Origin: an uncultured Christensenella sp.
GTDB taxonomy: Bacteria; Bacillota; Clostridia; Christensenellales; Borkfalkiaceae
Assembly (NCBI GenBank): GCA_910586065.1
Contig: CAJUGI010000004.1
Span: 67,344 to 131,343 of the forward strand
DNA length: 64,000 bases
Direction of reading: 5' to 3'
Position numbers and translations under genes: made by a program. A model generated the notes under the pieces. It searched no databases, was not told where the DNA came from, and was given only the letters and a program-made list of their open reading frames with translations. Below are positions 24,652-33,401 of this stretch, piece by piece; position 1 is the first letter of the stretch; each line of letters starts with the position of its first letter.

Positions 24652-25635
24652 CTATTTTTTAAGAACAAGATGAACGGCAAACCCGCCGAATTCATGCTTT
24701 AAATAAGCCACGTTCAAAATGCCTTCCGCATTGTACTTAAACGAGCTTTCATCCGCTTCAAAACCGCGGAGTCTGAGCTGGTATATGGCGCGTTTAACGC
24801 TGTTTGCGGCTATTGCGATGTGCCCGTGCGCGCCCTTGAAAGGCTTTTTCATCATCTCCATATATGTGGAGGCGAACACCGAACTGTTGCCGACTTTTTT
24901 AGTGAAACCGAACGCCGTTTCAAACTCGCCGGCAACGCTTTCCGCCTCTTCGGGGTTTGCGCAGTTGAGCCCGACGTGAACCATTTCGAAACCGAGCATT
25001 TTATCGATTGCCTCGCGGCAAAGTTTTGTTACGCCCGCCCAGTCGCCCGCGTTTAAAAGCGCGGGGGGAACTATCCAGCTGCCGCCGCAACAGACGATTT
25101 TTTTATAGGCGAGGTAACCGTTTAAGTTATCCGCAGTAATTCCGCCAGTGGGCATAAAACGCATTGTTGTATAGGGGCCGCAGACCGCCTTTATGTAGGA
25201 AAGCCCGCCGGCTTGCTCCGCAGGGAAGAATTTTGCAAAGTCGAGCCCCAGTTCCAGAGCCTGCTCGATTTCGCTCGCCGAAGAAAGACCGGGAGCAAAC
25301 GGAACGCCTTTATCGAGGCAGTGTTTTACCACTTTGGGGTTTAAACCGGGAGCAACGCAGAATTTTGCGCCGGATTTTATAGCCGCGTCCGCCTGTTCGC
25401 AGGTTAAAACCGTGCCTGCGCCGACAAGCATATCGGGATAGGCTTTTGTCATGCGGCGGATTACTTCGTCGGCTCCTTTTGCACGGAAAGTTACTTCAGC
25501 ACAGTTTATTCCGCCGTCGCGGAGGGCCTTTGCAAGCTTTTCGGCGTCTTCAACGTTGTCAAGCTTGATTACGGGCACTATTCCGACGTTTTCAAGTTCG
25601 TTTACGAGCGCGTCGGTTTTTTGCTTTATATTCAT
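24652..25635 (-). CDS. eda: KDPG aldolase fused to a VOC-type domain
   Basis: Residues 1-210 are a KDPG/KHG aldolase: GIVPVIKLD, Glu in CAEVTFRA, and the Schiff-base Lys in FAKFFPAEQAGG. Residues ~220-327 (MVHVGLNCANPEEAE through HEFGGFAVHLVLKK) form a second domain resembling the glyoxalase/VOC fold, with HGHIAIAANSVKRAI in the middle. The aldolase splits KDPG into pyruvate and glyceraldehyde-3-phosphate, the last step of the pathway. The partner domain's role is unknown. The ATG at 25635 follows AAGGAG and heads the uronate operon; upstream lie two palindromes that may be operators. Confidence 0.88.
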   Translation of the reverse strand: MNIKQKTDALVNELENVGIVPVIKLDNVEDAEKLAKALRDGGINCAEVTFRAKGADEVIRRMTKAYPDMLVGAGTVLTCEQADAAIKSGAKFCVAPGLNPKVVKHCLDKGVPFAPGLSSASEIEQALELGLDFAKFFPAEQAGGLSYIKAVCGPYTTMRFMPTGGITADNLNGYLAYKKIVCCGGSWIVPPALLNAGDWAGVTKLCREAIDKMLGFEMVHVGLNCANPEEAESVAGEFETAFGFTKKVGNSSVFASTYMEMMKKPFKGAHGHIAIAANSVKRAIYQLRLRGFEADESSFKYNAEGILNVAYLKHEFGGFAVHLVLKK

Positions 25636-25649
25636 TAATTTTCTCCTTG

Positions 25650-25707
25650 CGTACGCATTGCATACGTCTCTATTATATATAAAAATCCCTTGTCCGTCTA
25701 TGGACAA
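25650..25707 (-). promoter_or_regulatory. Promoter and two candidate operators of the uronate operon
   Basis: A TATAAT on the minus strand lies at 25672-25677, with no convincing -35. A near-perfect 17-bp palindrome CGTACGCATTGCATACG (25650-25666) covers the expected start site, and a TTGTCC/GGACAA inverted repeat with 6-base spacer (25690-25707) covers the -35 zone. Both positions suit repressor binding, for example by a LacI- or GntR-type regulator; none is encoded nearby. Confidence 0.5.
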
Positions 25708-25808
25708 ATCAGACCTTTTTATGTAATTTTCAGACATTTTGCCTTTCGAAAACAGGCGCTTTTTGAGCGTTTTTTAACGCTTTTTTGATAAATTCGGCAA
25801 GAAACGAA

Positions 25809-25844
25809 ACCGCCGCGGAGCAAAAAAATTCGCGACGCGGCGGT
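25809..25844 (-). terminator. Terminator after pectate lyase gene
   Basis: ACCGCCGCG (25809-25817) and CGCGGCGGT (25836-25844) pair across an 18-base loop; on the minus strand the stem is followed by TTCGTTTCTT. Confidence 0.7.
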
Positions 25845-25856
25845 AAATTTTTGAAA

Positions 25857-27677
25857 TTAAGAGCCTACCTTTTTAAGCGTGGTTTTGTAATTTACTATCA
25901 ACTGTTTAAGAGCCGCAATTACCGTATAATTGGAGTCTTCCTTTTCGTTGTTGAAAGTATACTTTAAATCGCCGCCGCCGATTCTGCCGGCATAGAGCAT
26001 TACTTTCTGTTTTGCGACTTCTGGGGTATCGACTTCGTATTTGTAAAAATCGGATGCCGTGTCAAAATTGTTGTATGCGGTGCCGCCTGATTTCGTCTTT
26101 ATATCCGAAGGTACTTTTTCATCGCGGGAATCGGCAAGATAGCAGTCGAGATTGGTTTTATCCGCGGTATTCTTTTGCGTCATTAAATCGTAACTGCCGT
26201 CGAAGAAATTGCCGAAAGCTTTTATGATGCCGCCGGCTTCACCGGAAAAAGTGCCCGCGCCCTTGGCGTCGGTTCCCTGTCCGGAAGAAAGCATAGGTTT
26301 CATTTTTGCCGTTGAACGGAAGTAATTGTTTTCGACAAACGCGCTGGCGCCCATTGTTACGCCGACGCCGTACTTTGCGTTGCCATCGAAATAATTGTTG
26401 TAAATGTGGACGGTGCAGGTTCTTATTCTGGGATGGCGCGAGTCGGAGTGGTCGTACCAGTTGTGGTGGTAGGTTATTTTGTTATCCGTAGTTTCATCCT
26501 TCATTCCCTGCAAATTGCATTTTCCGCTGTCCCAGAAATGATTGTAAGAATGAGTTATGTAAGTCGATTTTTTCGTATCGAGAGCGCCGTCGCCCTTTAC
26601 CTGGTCGGCGTCGCTGCCGGCGTCGCCGTAAAACATATCGCAGTTGTGAACCCAGACGTGGTCGTTATCCTGCTGTAAGCCGATATTATCGCCCTCGTTG
26701 CTGTTACAGTTCATAAAACCCAGATTTCTTATTTCTACGTTGGAGGCGTTTTTAATGCGTATCCCCCAACCGTTAATCGTTGCGTCGGAACCTATTCCTT
26801 CGAAAGTTACGCCGCCGCCCTTCAATTTTCTTGTTTTATTCGATATAACCAAATCACCTTTACAGGCGCTGTTGGAGTCGATGCCGGCCAAATCGGTTAT
26901 GTTGCCGACAAAGCGTACTGCGAGCGGACGGGTTTCTTTGGCTTTTGAATAGCCGAGAAGAATTGCCTGCATACCCACGCAAGGGTTCGATTCGGCGCCC
27001 GTTACTTCAAGTTTAACGCTGTCCTTTGTTTCTTCGGTTACGTAAATAACTCTCGCATCGGATTTTAAAGTGCCGTCGTCGTTATATGCGCCGGACGAAG
27101 TGCCGTTTACGAACGCGAACCCCGTGCGCTCGTGCGCAATCACCGTGATTTTTGCGGTTGACGCGAAATTTTCTTTTTCAGCCCCGCCCTCGACGGGAAC
27201 GACTTTAAGAGTATATTTGCCCGCTTTGAGCCCGACCGCGTCGGCGCGGAAGTTGCTTTCGTACTCGCGGACAAGAGGCGCGTCCAGTTTTTGCCAGGAG
27301 CCGCCCTCCGCCATACAGTAAACGTTGTACCAGGTTGCGCCGACGAGTTTATCCCACTCGACGTAAGCGGCTTCCAAATCGCCTTCGGCTTTGGTTATTT
27401 TAACCGCGCCGGCTACGGGGTTATTGTTTATTTCGCCGTCCGTTCCTTCGTCTGAAGAACCGCTCTGCACATAGCCGCATTCACACACTCCGTTTGTAAA
27501 GCTGTGTGCGGCATAGGAAGACTTGTCGGTTTCCTTGTCTTCGGGACACTCTTTCCAGTGCCCTGTTGCATTGTGACCCCAGTCGGAGTAAACGTGCACG
27601 TGGGCGCAAGCCGTAAACACGCCGAGCGACAGCATTGCCGCGGCGGCAACCGCCGCACATTTTTTGTAACTTTTCAT
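25857..27677 (-). CDS. Secreted pectate lyase lipoprotein (PL1) with Fn3-like domain
   Basis: The 606-residue product has a lipoprotein signal (lipobox FTAC, Cys about 24), a His/Cys-rich segment (HVHVYSDWGHNATGH, HSFTNGVCECG), a fibronectin-III-like domain (about 93-180) and a PL1 beta-helix (about 190-560). PL1 hallmarks include VWVHNCDMFYG, GALDTKKSTYITHSYNHF, the calcium-binding acidic region and SRHPRIR with the catalytic Arg. It cleaves polygalacturonate outside the cell by beta-elimination, giving unsaturated oligomers for the importer. It is the only clearly exported pectinase here. It has its own strong promoter. Confidence 0.92.
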   Translation of the reverse strand: MKSYKKCAAVAAAAMLSLGVFTACAHVHVYSDWGHNATGHWKECPEDKETDKSSYAAHSFTNGVCECGYVQSGSSDEGTDGEINNNPVAGAVKITKAEGDLEAAYVEWDKLVGATWYNVYCMAEGGSWQKLDAPLVREYESNFRADAVGLKAGKYTLKVVPVEGGAEKENFASTAKITVIAHERTGFAFVNGTSSGAYNDDGTLKSDARVIYVTEETKDSVKLEVTGAESNPCVGMQAILLGYSKAKETRPLAVRFVGNITDLAGIDSNSACKGDLVISNKTRKLKGGGVTFEGIGSDATINGWGIRIKNASNVEIRNLGFMNCNSNEGDNIGLQQDNDHVWVHNCDMFYGDAGSDADQVKGDGALDTKKSTYITHSYNHFWDSGKCNLQGMKDETTDNKITYHHNWYDHSDSRHPRIRTCTVHIYNNYFDGNAKYGVGVTMGASAFVENNYFRSTAKMKPMLSSGQGTDAKGAGTFSGEAGGIIKAFGNFFDGSYDLMTQKNTADKTNLDCYLADSRDEKVPSDIKTKSGGTAYNNFDTASDFYKYEVDTPEVAKQKVMLYAGRIGGGDLKYTFNNEKEDSNYTVIAALKQLIVNYKTTLKKVGS

Positions 27678-27739
27678 TTTTCCCCTTTATATTTTCCTTT
27701 AAAAACCGGCGCCGATAAATTTTGAGGCGCCTACTCTCC

Positions 27740-27768
27740 ATAATAGGTATATTACATCCTTTCGTCAA
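27740..27768 (-). promoter_or_regulatory. Sigma-A promoter of pectate lyase gene
   Basis: The minus strand reads TTGACG (27763-27768), 17 bases, TATTAT (27740-27745). The leader downstream contains two GGCGCC copies that can pair. Confidence 0.75.
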
Positions 27769-27855
27769 TTAATGCAAGCGAAAGCGACGAACATTTTTAG
27801 AAAATTTTTAACACAGAACCGAAAAGAAACGCTCTGCACCGCGAACGGAAAGCGA

Positions 27856-29436
27856 TTATTTATCCGGATTTTCAGTTTGCCCATTCGTTGCGGCGAAATT
27901 TTGCGCGGTTGAAACCGGTTCCGCCCCTGAATCAGAGGAGTTTTCCTCTGCGCTTGCGGGCGAACATGCTTCGGCGACGGGTTGCCCTGCGGGTTGCGCG
28001 GCAAGTAAGCCTGAGGATTTTTTCCACCTGCCGGACAGGAGCCTGCCGCCGAACAGGAGAGAACGCAACACCCAGTCGGAAACCATTCCTATCCATAGCC
28101 CGAACGCGCCCATTTTTGCGCCCGCCCACTCGCACGTTAAAATATAGCACAGCCCCACGCGCATCAGAAGCATGGAGGCTACCGCCGCAAACATTACGTA
28201 TTTCACGTCGGACGAGGCTTTTAAGACCGCAGGCAAGCCGAAAGACAGGGGATAAGTGAGGAACTGCACCGAAAGACACAGCGTTAAGCATTTACGCGCG
28301 ATTTCGCGGGCTTCGGGAGAAATGTTGTAGAACGTTAAAAGCGGTTCGGCCAGCCCCCAGACCAGCGCGACGCAGACGGCGTTGCCGATATAAGACAAAA
28401 TCAACATTTTTTTGATATAGTGCTTGACCTGACCGATATCGCCCTGACCGATTGCCTGACCGATTACGGTTAAAATGGAAGTATTTATACCGTTGCCGAC
28501 GATTGAGGACATAGTGTTTATGTTGTACGCGGCGGAATTTGCGGCAGTTTCGAAGTTGTCTATTATTTCCGCGCCGGTTACGGGATTGAAACCCGTTACC
28601 GTGTTGTAAGCGCCGATTGAAATGAATACTATTACGAAAATTTTGCCGAGTTGAAAAAGACTGCTTTCGATTCCTCCCGGCACGCCGAGCTTTAATATCT
28701 GTTTTAACAGTTTGCCGTCAAAACGGAATTTTTCGAAAATTTTAATGCGGACGGCGTTTGATTTGCGCGTTGCCAGAAACAGCGTAAAAATTGCGGGGAA
28801 TACGCGGGCGAGCAGGGTGCCGAGCGCGACGCCGACGACTTCGAGCCGCGCCCAGTAAATGAAAACGGCGTTAAACCCGACGTTGAGGAAAAAGCTGATT
28901 ATTGCAGAGAGCATTGTATTCATACTCTTTCTCTGGGCGCGGAGAACAGCCGCACAGCAATTGAATACGGCGAGGAACGGATAGCTTGCCGCCATTACCA
29001 GAAAGTACTGACAGGCATAGTCCTTGGTCTCCTGCGAGGTTTCGCCGAAAAGAAGTTCTATTATCTGCCTGTTCAGCCCCATACACAGCGCCATTACCAC
29101 CAACGACGATAAGAGCATGATAACAATCAACTGTTTTGCGGATTTGTTTGCATCCTCCGTTTTGTCTGCGCCGATGAGCTGGGAAGTGATTATTGCGCCG
29201 CCCGCGCCGAAAGCCGCGAAAAGCTGTATTAACAAACTGGAAACCTGGTCAACAGAAGTTATGGCGGAAAGGATTTTATTGCCTTCGCCGCTGACGCCGT
29301 TGGAAGCCATTAAGCCGTCAATCATTCCGAGCGACATCGAAAGAGCGGATTCGACGACTATCGGGATAATGAGCGCGGCAAGCGCCTTTGCCGTAAAGAG
29401 CGTATATTTTTGTTTTTGCCTTAATGCTTTTTGCAT
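27856..29436 (-). CDS. MATE-family efflux transporter
   Basis: This 526-residue protein has about twelve transmembrane helices in two homologous halves. MATE features include IPIVVESALSMSLGMIDGLMAS in helix 1, AFGAGGAIITSQLIGA in helix 2 and the second-half counterpart NGINTSILTVIGQAIGQGD. MATE proteins export drugs or metabolites using sodium or proton gradients. The C-terminal ~55 residues are a low-complexity Ala/Pro/Ser tail (about 470-526), unusual for the family. AAGGTAAG precedes the ATG. It lies between the pectate lyase and GH43 genes, without an obvious functional tie. Confidence 0.9.
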   Translation of the reverse strand: MQKALRQKQKYTLFTAKALAALIIPIVVESALSMSLGMIDGLMASNGVSGEGNKILSAITSVDQVSSLLIQLFAAFGAGGAIITSQLIGADKTEDANKSAKQLIVIMLLSSLVVMALCMGLNRQIIELLFGETSQETKDYACQYFLVMAASYPFLAVFNCCAAVLRAQRKSMNTMLSAIISFFLNVGFNAVFIYWARLEVVGVALGTLLARVFPAIFTLFLATRKSNAVRIKIFEKFRFDGKLLKQILKLGVPGGIESSLFQLGKIFVIVFISIGAYNTVTGFNPVTGAEIIDNFETAANSAAYNINTMSSIVGNGINTSILTVIGQAIGQGDIGQVKHYIKKMLILSYIGNAVCVALVWGLAEPLLTFYNISPEAREIARKCLTLCLSVQFLTYPLSFGLPAVLKASSDVKYVMFAAVASMLLMRVGLCYILTCEWAGAKMGAFGLWIGMVSDWVLRSLLFGGRLLSGRWKKSSGLLAAQPAGQPVAEACSPASAEENSSDSGAEPVSTAQNFAATNGQTENPDK

Positions 29437-29476
29437 TTAACTCTTACCTTGTTTTATTTTACGACTTTTACTGATT

Positions 29477-30994
29477 TTAAAGAGTGATTTTTACGCGGGA
29501 TTCAACCGTGCGGTTTTCGGTTACGCGGAAAAATTTGAAAGTGGAGCATCCTACGCTTTGTGCCGAAGAGCGGGCGTAAACGCCTATTTTTGCTCCGGTC
29601 CACACGGCGGGCGTTGCATAGAACTTGTGCGTGAACGCACTGCCGCCGAAGGTGAATTTATATAAAAATTTATCGGAGGAAACGCGGCGTGCCGTCATTT
29701 GGAAAGTTACGTATTTGTCGTCGTAGGGCTGACTGCGACAGAGCGTTTCGTCCTCGCCGCCGCCTATGGAACCTTTTCTTATTTCAAGATAATTACGTCC
29801 GTTTGAGCGCACGACGCACACATACCCGTATTCTTTGCCGAACACGACAAAACCCGTTTCGTCGCCGTCCTCTTTTAAATCGAGGCGGCACTTGGTTTTG
29901 ACGGAGAAATCGGCGTAATTAACCTTTTGGAGAAAGAGCTGGGGCACGTTTGCAAGGGAATTGCCCCCGTAATATACGCAGTTTAACTTTAATCCGCCCT
30001 TCATTTCGCACCATTCGGGGCGGCGGTTTGCGGGGGTTTGCCAGATTAGTGAAAGCGTTGAGCCGTCAAATTCGTCCGTGGACTGAATTTTGTAGTCGGT
30101 TTTGATGTTTACGGGATATTCGCCGCCTTTTGCGGGGTTGCCCGCCATATTATCATACGTTTCTTCGCCTAAAATTACCCAGTCGTCGGCCCATTTTGCG
30201 GGCTGAAGGTGAACGACTCTGCCGTAAGCGCCCAAGTCCTGAAAATGAAGAAACGCCCAATTTTCCCCTTTATCGTCCAAATCGACGAGAGCACCCTGAT
30301 GGGGGCCGTTTACTTCGGTTGAGCCCTGTACGAGCACGATTTTAGTTTCGTAAGGGCCTTTGAGTTTTTTGGAGCGCAGGGCGACCTGCCAACCGGTTTT
30401 TACGCCGCCGGCGGGCGCGAGAATATAAAAATATTTGCCGCGCTTTAAGAGCTTGGGCCCTTCGATAACGGGGGATATATCGGGGTTAAAGTAAATAATA
30501 TCGTAATTTTTTGCGGGGGTTTGCAAATTTTCGTCCGTTTCGAAGAGCGCGATTTTGGAATTGAAACCCGAGCGGCTTCTTGCAAACGCGAACGCGACGA
30601 AACAGCGGTTATCCTCCCATATGGGACAGGGGTCAATAAACCCTTTGCCGAGAAGCAGCGGGCGGAGAGGCGACCATTTGCCGTAAATGTCATACGTTTC
30701 GGAAACGAAAACGCCTTCGTCGGGGAAAGGAATAAGGCAATAGAACTTGCCGTTGTGATAGCGCAGAGAGGGCGCCCAGACGCCGTTGCCGTGGTTAACC
30801 CTTTCGTACCCTGCGAAGGGGATTTCGGGGAGGACGTAATTTATCAGCTCCCACTCCGTTAAATTTTTGGAATGCAGAACGGGCACGCCCGGCACGAAGT
30901 TGAAACTGGACGCGACCATAAAAAAGTCCTCTCCGACGCGGATTACGTCGGGGTCGGAATAGTCGGAAAAAATTACGGGGTTTGTATAGCGCAC
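29477..30994 (-). CDS. Family GH43 glycoside hydrolase (xylosidase/arabinosidase type)
   Basis: The 505-residue protein has a five-bladed propeller domain followed by a C-terminal beta-sandwich (about 320-505), as in GH43 beta-xylosidases. The catalytic triad is visible: Asp in SDPDVIR (about 14), Asp in FIDPCP (about 130) and Glu in VIEGPKLL (about 185). It should release xylose or arabinose from imported side-chain oligosaccharides; no signal peptide. The start is GTG at 30994 with GAGG 6 bases upstream. Arabinose or xylose release fits pectin side chains, but exact specificity is open. Confidence 0.88.
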   Translation of the reverse strand: MRYTNPVIFSDYSDPDVIRVGEDFFMVASSFNFVPGVPVLHSKNLTEWELINYVLPEIPFAGYERVNHGNGVWAPSLRYHNGKFYCLIPFPDEGVFVSETYDIYGKWSPLRPLLLGKGFIDPCPIWEDNRCFVAFAFARSRSGFNSKIALFETDENLQTPAKNYDIIYFNPDISPVIEGPKLLKRGKYFYILAPAGGVKTGWQVALRSKKLKGPYETKIVLVQGSTEVNGPHQGALVDLDDKGENWAFLHFQDLGAYGRVVHLQPAKWADDWVILGEETYDNMAGNPAKGGEYPVNIKTDYKIQSTDEFDGSTLSLIWQTPANRRPEWCEMKGGLKLNCVYYGGNSLANVPQLFLQKVNYADFSVKTKCRLDLKEDGDETGFVVFGKEYGYVCVVRSNGRNYLEIRKGSIGGGEDETLCRSQPYDDKYVTFQMTARRVSSDKFLYKFTFGGSAFTHKFYATPAVWTGAKIGVYARSSAQSVGCSTFKFFRVTENRTVESRVKITL

Positions 30995-31020
30995 TTTATG
31001 CCTCGCTTGATTTTACAAAG

Positions 31021-31048
31021 CGGCGGACATGTGTTTCACCGTCCGCCG
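31021..31048 (-). terminator. Terminator after upp
   Basis: CGGCGGAC (31021-31028) pairs with GTCCGCCG (31041-31048) across a 12-base loop, followed on the minus strand by CTTTGTAAAA. Confidence 0.65.
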
Positions 31049-31069
31049 AATAAGTTTTTGTTTTTTTAA

Positions 31070-31708
31070 TTATTTGGTGCCGAAAAGCCTGTCGCCCGCG
31101 TCGCCCAAGCCCGGAAGAATGTAGCCGTTTTCGTTGAGCTGTCTGTCGAGTGTGGAAACGTAAACCTGTACGTCCGGATGCGCCTTAGCCACCTTTTCCA
31201 CTCCTTCGGGCACGCCGATTACCGCCATAAATTTGATGTTTTTGCAACCGCGCTTTTTCAACGCGTCGAGCGCGTCGCACGCGGAGCCGCCGGTTGCGAG
31301 CATGGGGTCAACGAGGAAAACCGTCTTTTTGTCGATTCCATCGGGGAGCTTGCAATAATATTCCTGAGGCTGAAGGGTTTCTTCGTTGCGGTACATACCT
31401 ATGTGCCCTACCCTTGCAGTGGGGAAAACCTTGTGAACGCCGTTCACCATACCCAGTCCCGCACGGAGAATGGGGACGATTGCAACGCTTTCTTCGGGGA
31501 CTTTGTACTGTTCGGTTTTTTCGAGCGGGGTTTCAACCGTTACCTTTTCGAGCTTTATATCGCGCGTGCTCTCGTAAGTCATAATAGTGGTTATTTCTTC
31601 GATAAGCTCGCGGAATTCCTTCATTCCCGTCTTTTTGTCGCGCAATATTGCGATTTTATGTTTGATGAGCGGATGGTCGAACACAAAAACGTTTTCGAAC
31701 TTTTTCAT
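31070..31708 (-). CDS. upp: Uracil phosphoribosyltransferase
   Basis: The 212-residue product has the standard Upp length and motifs: N-terminal DHPLIKHKIAILRDKKT, VPILRAGLGMVNG (uracil pocket and PRPP contact), the PRPP loop VFLVDPMLATGGSA (about 128) and the C-terminal GYILPGLGDAGDRLFGT. It makes UMP from uracil and PRPP in the cytoplasm. It follows uraA with TAAATG-type spacing, forming a two-gene uracil salvage operon with a sigma-A promoter upstream. Confidence 0.97.
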   Translation of the reverse strand: MKKFENVFVFDHPLIKHKIAILRDKKTGMKEFRELIEEITTIMTYESTRDIKLEKVTVETPLEKTEQYKVPEESVAIVPILRAGLGMVNGVHKVFPTARVGHIGMYRNEETLQPQEYYCKLPDGIDKKTVFLVDPMLATGGSACDALDALKKRGCKNIKFMAVIGVPEGVEKVAKAHPDVQVYVSTLDRQLNENGYILPGLGDAGDRLFGTK

Positions 31709-33247
31709 TTATTTTTCCTCCGCTTTGTTTTCGGAAACCGTATCCTGAACGGGCGCGGTTACTTCTTCGGTTGCGGGGGCAACTTCCTCTATTACGAGTT
31801 GCTCGTTGCCGTCGTTGTTCCTGCTTTTGATATTTACGATAAGGTTGGTTAAGATTCCGAGGATGAGAGCGCAAGCTACCGCCGTGATTGTTACGGGGCC
31901 GATTTTAAGAACCAGACCGCCGACGCCCGCGATTAATACCACCGAAACGGTGAAGAGATTGCGGTTGTCGTTGAGGTCAACGTTTTGTATCATTTTAAGA
32001 CCGGACACCGCGATAAAGCCGTAAAGCGCTATGCACACTCCGCCCATTACGCATTTGGGTATGCTTGCAAGGAAAAGAGTGAAGGGCGCGAGGAATGCGC
32101 TGACGATTGCCATAACCGCCGTTATTAAAATCGTTATAATAGACGCGTTGCCGGAAATTGCCACGCAACCGACCGATTCGCCGTAAGTGGTGTTGGGGCA
32201 ACCGCCGAAGAGCGCGCCCGCGATTGAGCCTATGCCGTCGCCCAAAAGCGTGCGGTGAAGTCCGGGGTCCTTTAAAAGGTCGGTTTCTATTATAGAAGAG
32301 ATGTTTTTATGGTCGGCGATGTGTTCTGCGAACACAACGAACGCGACGGGGATATACGCGACGGCGATTGTGCCGATATACGCGCCGATTGAGCCCGCTT
32401 CTCCCGCGGCGTAACCGCCGCCGTAAACGTTGAACGCCGTGAGGAATGCAAAGTTGGGATACCAGGCTTCGGCGTTGCCCAATGTGGTGAACGGCGTGAA
32501 GTCGATAACCCTGAGGCACTCGGCGCCCTCGATATAGCTGAAGCCCGTAAAGATTGCGGCAAGCACGTAGCCGGAAATTATGCCGATTATGAAAGGAATC
32601 ATTTTGAGCATCTTTTTGCCGTATACCGAGCAGACTATTGTAACCGCCAAGGTTACCAGCCCGCATAAAAGAGCGATGAAGGGCGAGCAATAAGCCGCCG
32701 TGCCCGCCTCGGAACCGAGAACGGGTGCGCCGTTTACAGCGTTTTCGAAATCGACGAACCAATTTGTTACGGGATAGGTTGCGCTGCCGGACATTAAGTC
32801 GCCCACGGCGTTGCCCGCGAGTGAAAGTCCGATTATTGCGACGGTGGGGCCGATTACCACGGCGGGCATAATTTTATCTATCCACTTAGTGCCGGCGAAT
32901 TTGACGATTACCGCAATTATTACGTAAACCAAGCCCGCGAACACGGCGCCGATTATTAAACCGAGATAGCCGAGCGACATTGAAACGCCGCCTGCGAAAG
33001 CCGCGCCCATAGAACCGAGGAAGGCGAACGAGCTGCCGAGGAAAACGGGGCTTTTGAACCTTGTTAATAAAAGGTAAACGATTGTGCCGACGCCTGCGCC
33101 GAAGAGCGCCGCCGAGGGTTGCATTCCGTTGCCGATTATCATTGGCACCGCTATGGTTGCCGCAAGGATTGCCAAGAGCTGCTGCAATGAGAACAGCACG
33201 AGGCGCCCGGGTTTGGGTCTGTCTTTTACGCCGTAAACGAGCTTCAT
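31709..33247 (-). CDS. uraA: Uracil permease (NCS2 family)
   Basis: The 512-residue protein has about 14 hydrophobic segments and NCS2 blocks: QQLLAILAATIAVPMIIG near the start, VVIGPTVAIIGLSLAG, AFVVFAEHIADHKN with the substrate-contacting Glu, and FGGCPNTTYGESVG with the second conserved Glu. It imports uracil with protons. A charged C-terminal tail (about 485-512) is present. ATG at 33247 has AGGAGA upstream; an in-frame start 20 codons earlier lies in the leader hairpin. Pairs with upp. Confidence 0.94.
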   Translation of the reverse strand: MKLVYGVKDRPKPGRLVLFSLQQLLAILAATIAVPMIIGNGMQPSAALFGAGVGTIVYLLLTRFKSPVFLGSSFAFLGSMGAAFAGGVSMSLGYLGLIIGAVFAGLVYVIIAVIVKFAGTKWIDKIMPAVVIGPTVAIIGLSLAGNAVGDLMSGSATYPVTNWFVDFENAVNGAPVLGSEAGTAAYCSPFIALLCGLVTLAVTIVCSVYGKKMLKMIPFIIGIISGYVLAAIFTGFSYIEGAECLRVIDFTPFTTLGNAEAWYPNFAFLTAFNVYGGGYAAGEAGSIGAYIGTIAVAYIPVAFVVFAEHIADHKNISSIIETDLLKDPGLHRTLLGDGIGSIAGALFGGCPNTTYGESVGCVAISGNASIITILITAVMAIVSAFLAPFTLFLASIPKCVMGGVCIALYGFIAVSGLKMIQNVDLNDNRNLFTVSVVLIAGVGGLVLKIGPVTITAVACALILGILTNLIVNIKSRNNDGNEQLVIEEVAPATEEVTAPVQDTVSENKAEEK

Positions 33248-33274
33248 TTGTAAATTCTCCTGTATTTTGTTTGT

Positions 33275-33334
33275 GTTACGCGCACACCGGCGCGTAACCT
33301 TGAACATTATATCACGCGGTTTTCAAAATTGCAA
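33275..33334 (-). promoter_or_regulatory. uraA-upp promoter and leader hairpin
   Basis: The minus strand reads TTGCAA (33329-33334), 17 bases, TATAAT (33306-33311), with TGA before the -10. Just after the expected start, GTTACGCGC (33290-33298 region) pairs with GCGCGTAAC (33275-33283) around 6 bases. No T-run follows, so it is not a terminator; it is not a recognisable PyrR site. Confidence 0.7.
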
Positions 33335-33360
33335 TATCATTATTATATTAATTAAAAAAT

Positions 33361-33397
33361 TCTCCTCCCGCCTTTGCGGTGCAAGGGCGGGAGGAGA
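33361..33397 (-). terminator. Terminator of the galactose operon
   Basis: A 12-bp stem (33361-33372 with 33386-33397, CTCCTCCCGCC type) is followed on the minus strand by ATTTTTTAATT. Confidence 0.85.
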
Positions 33398-33401
33398 AAA
33401 A

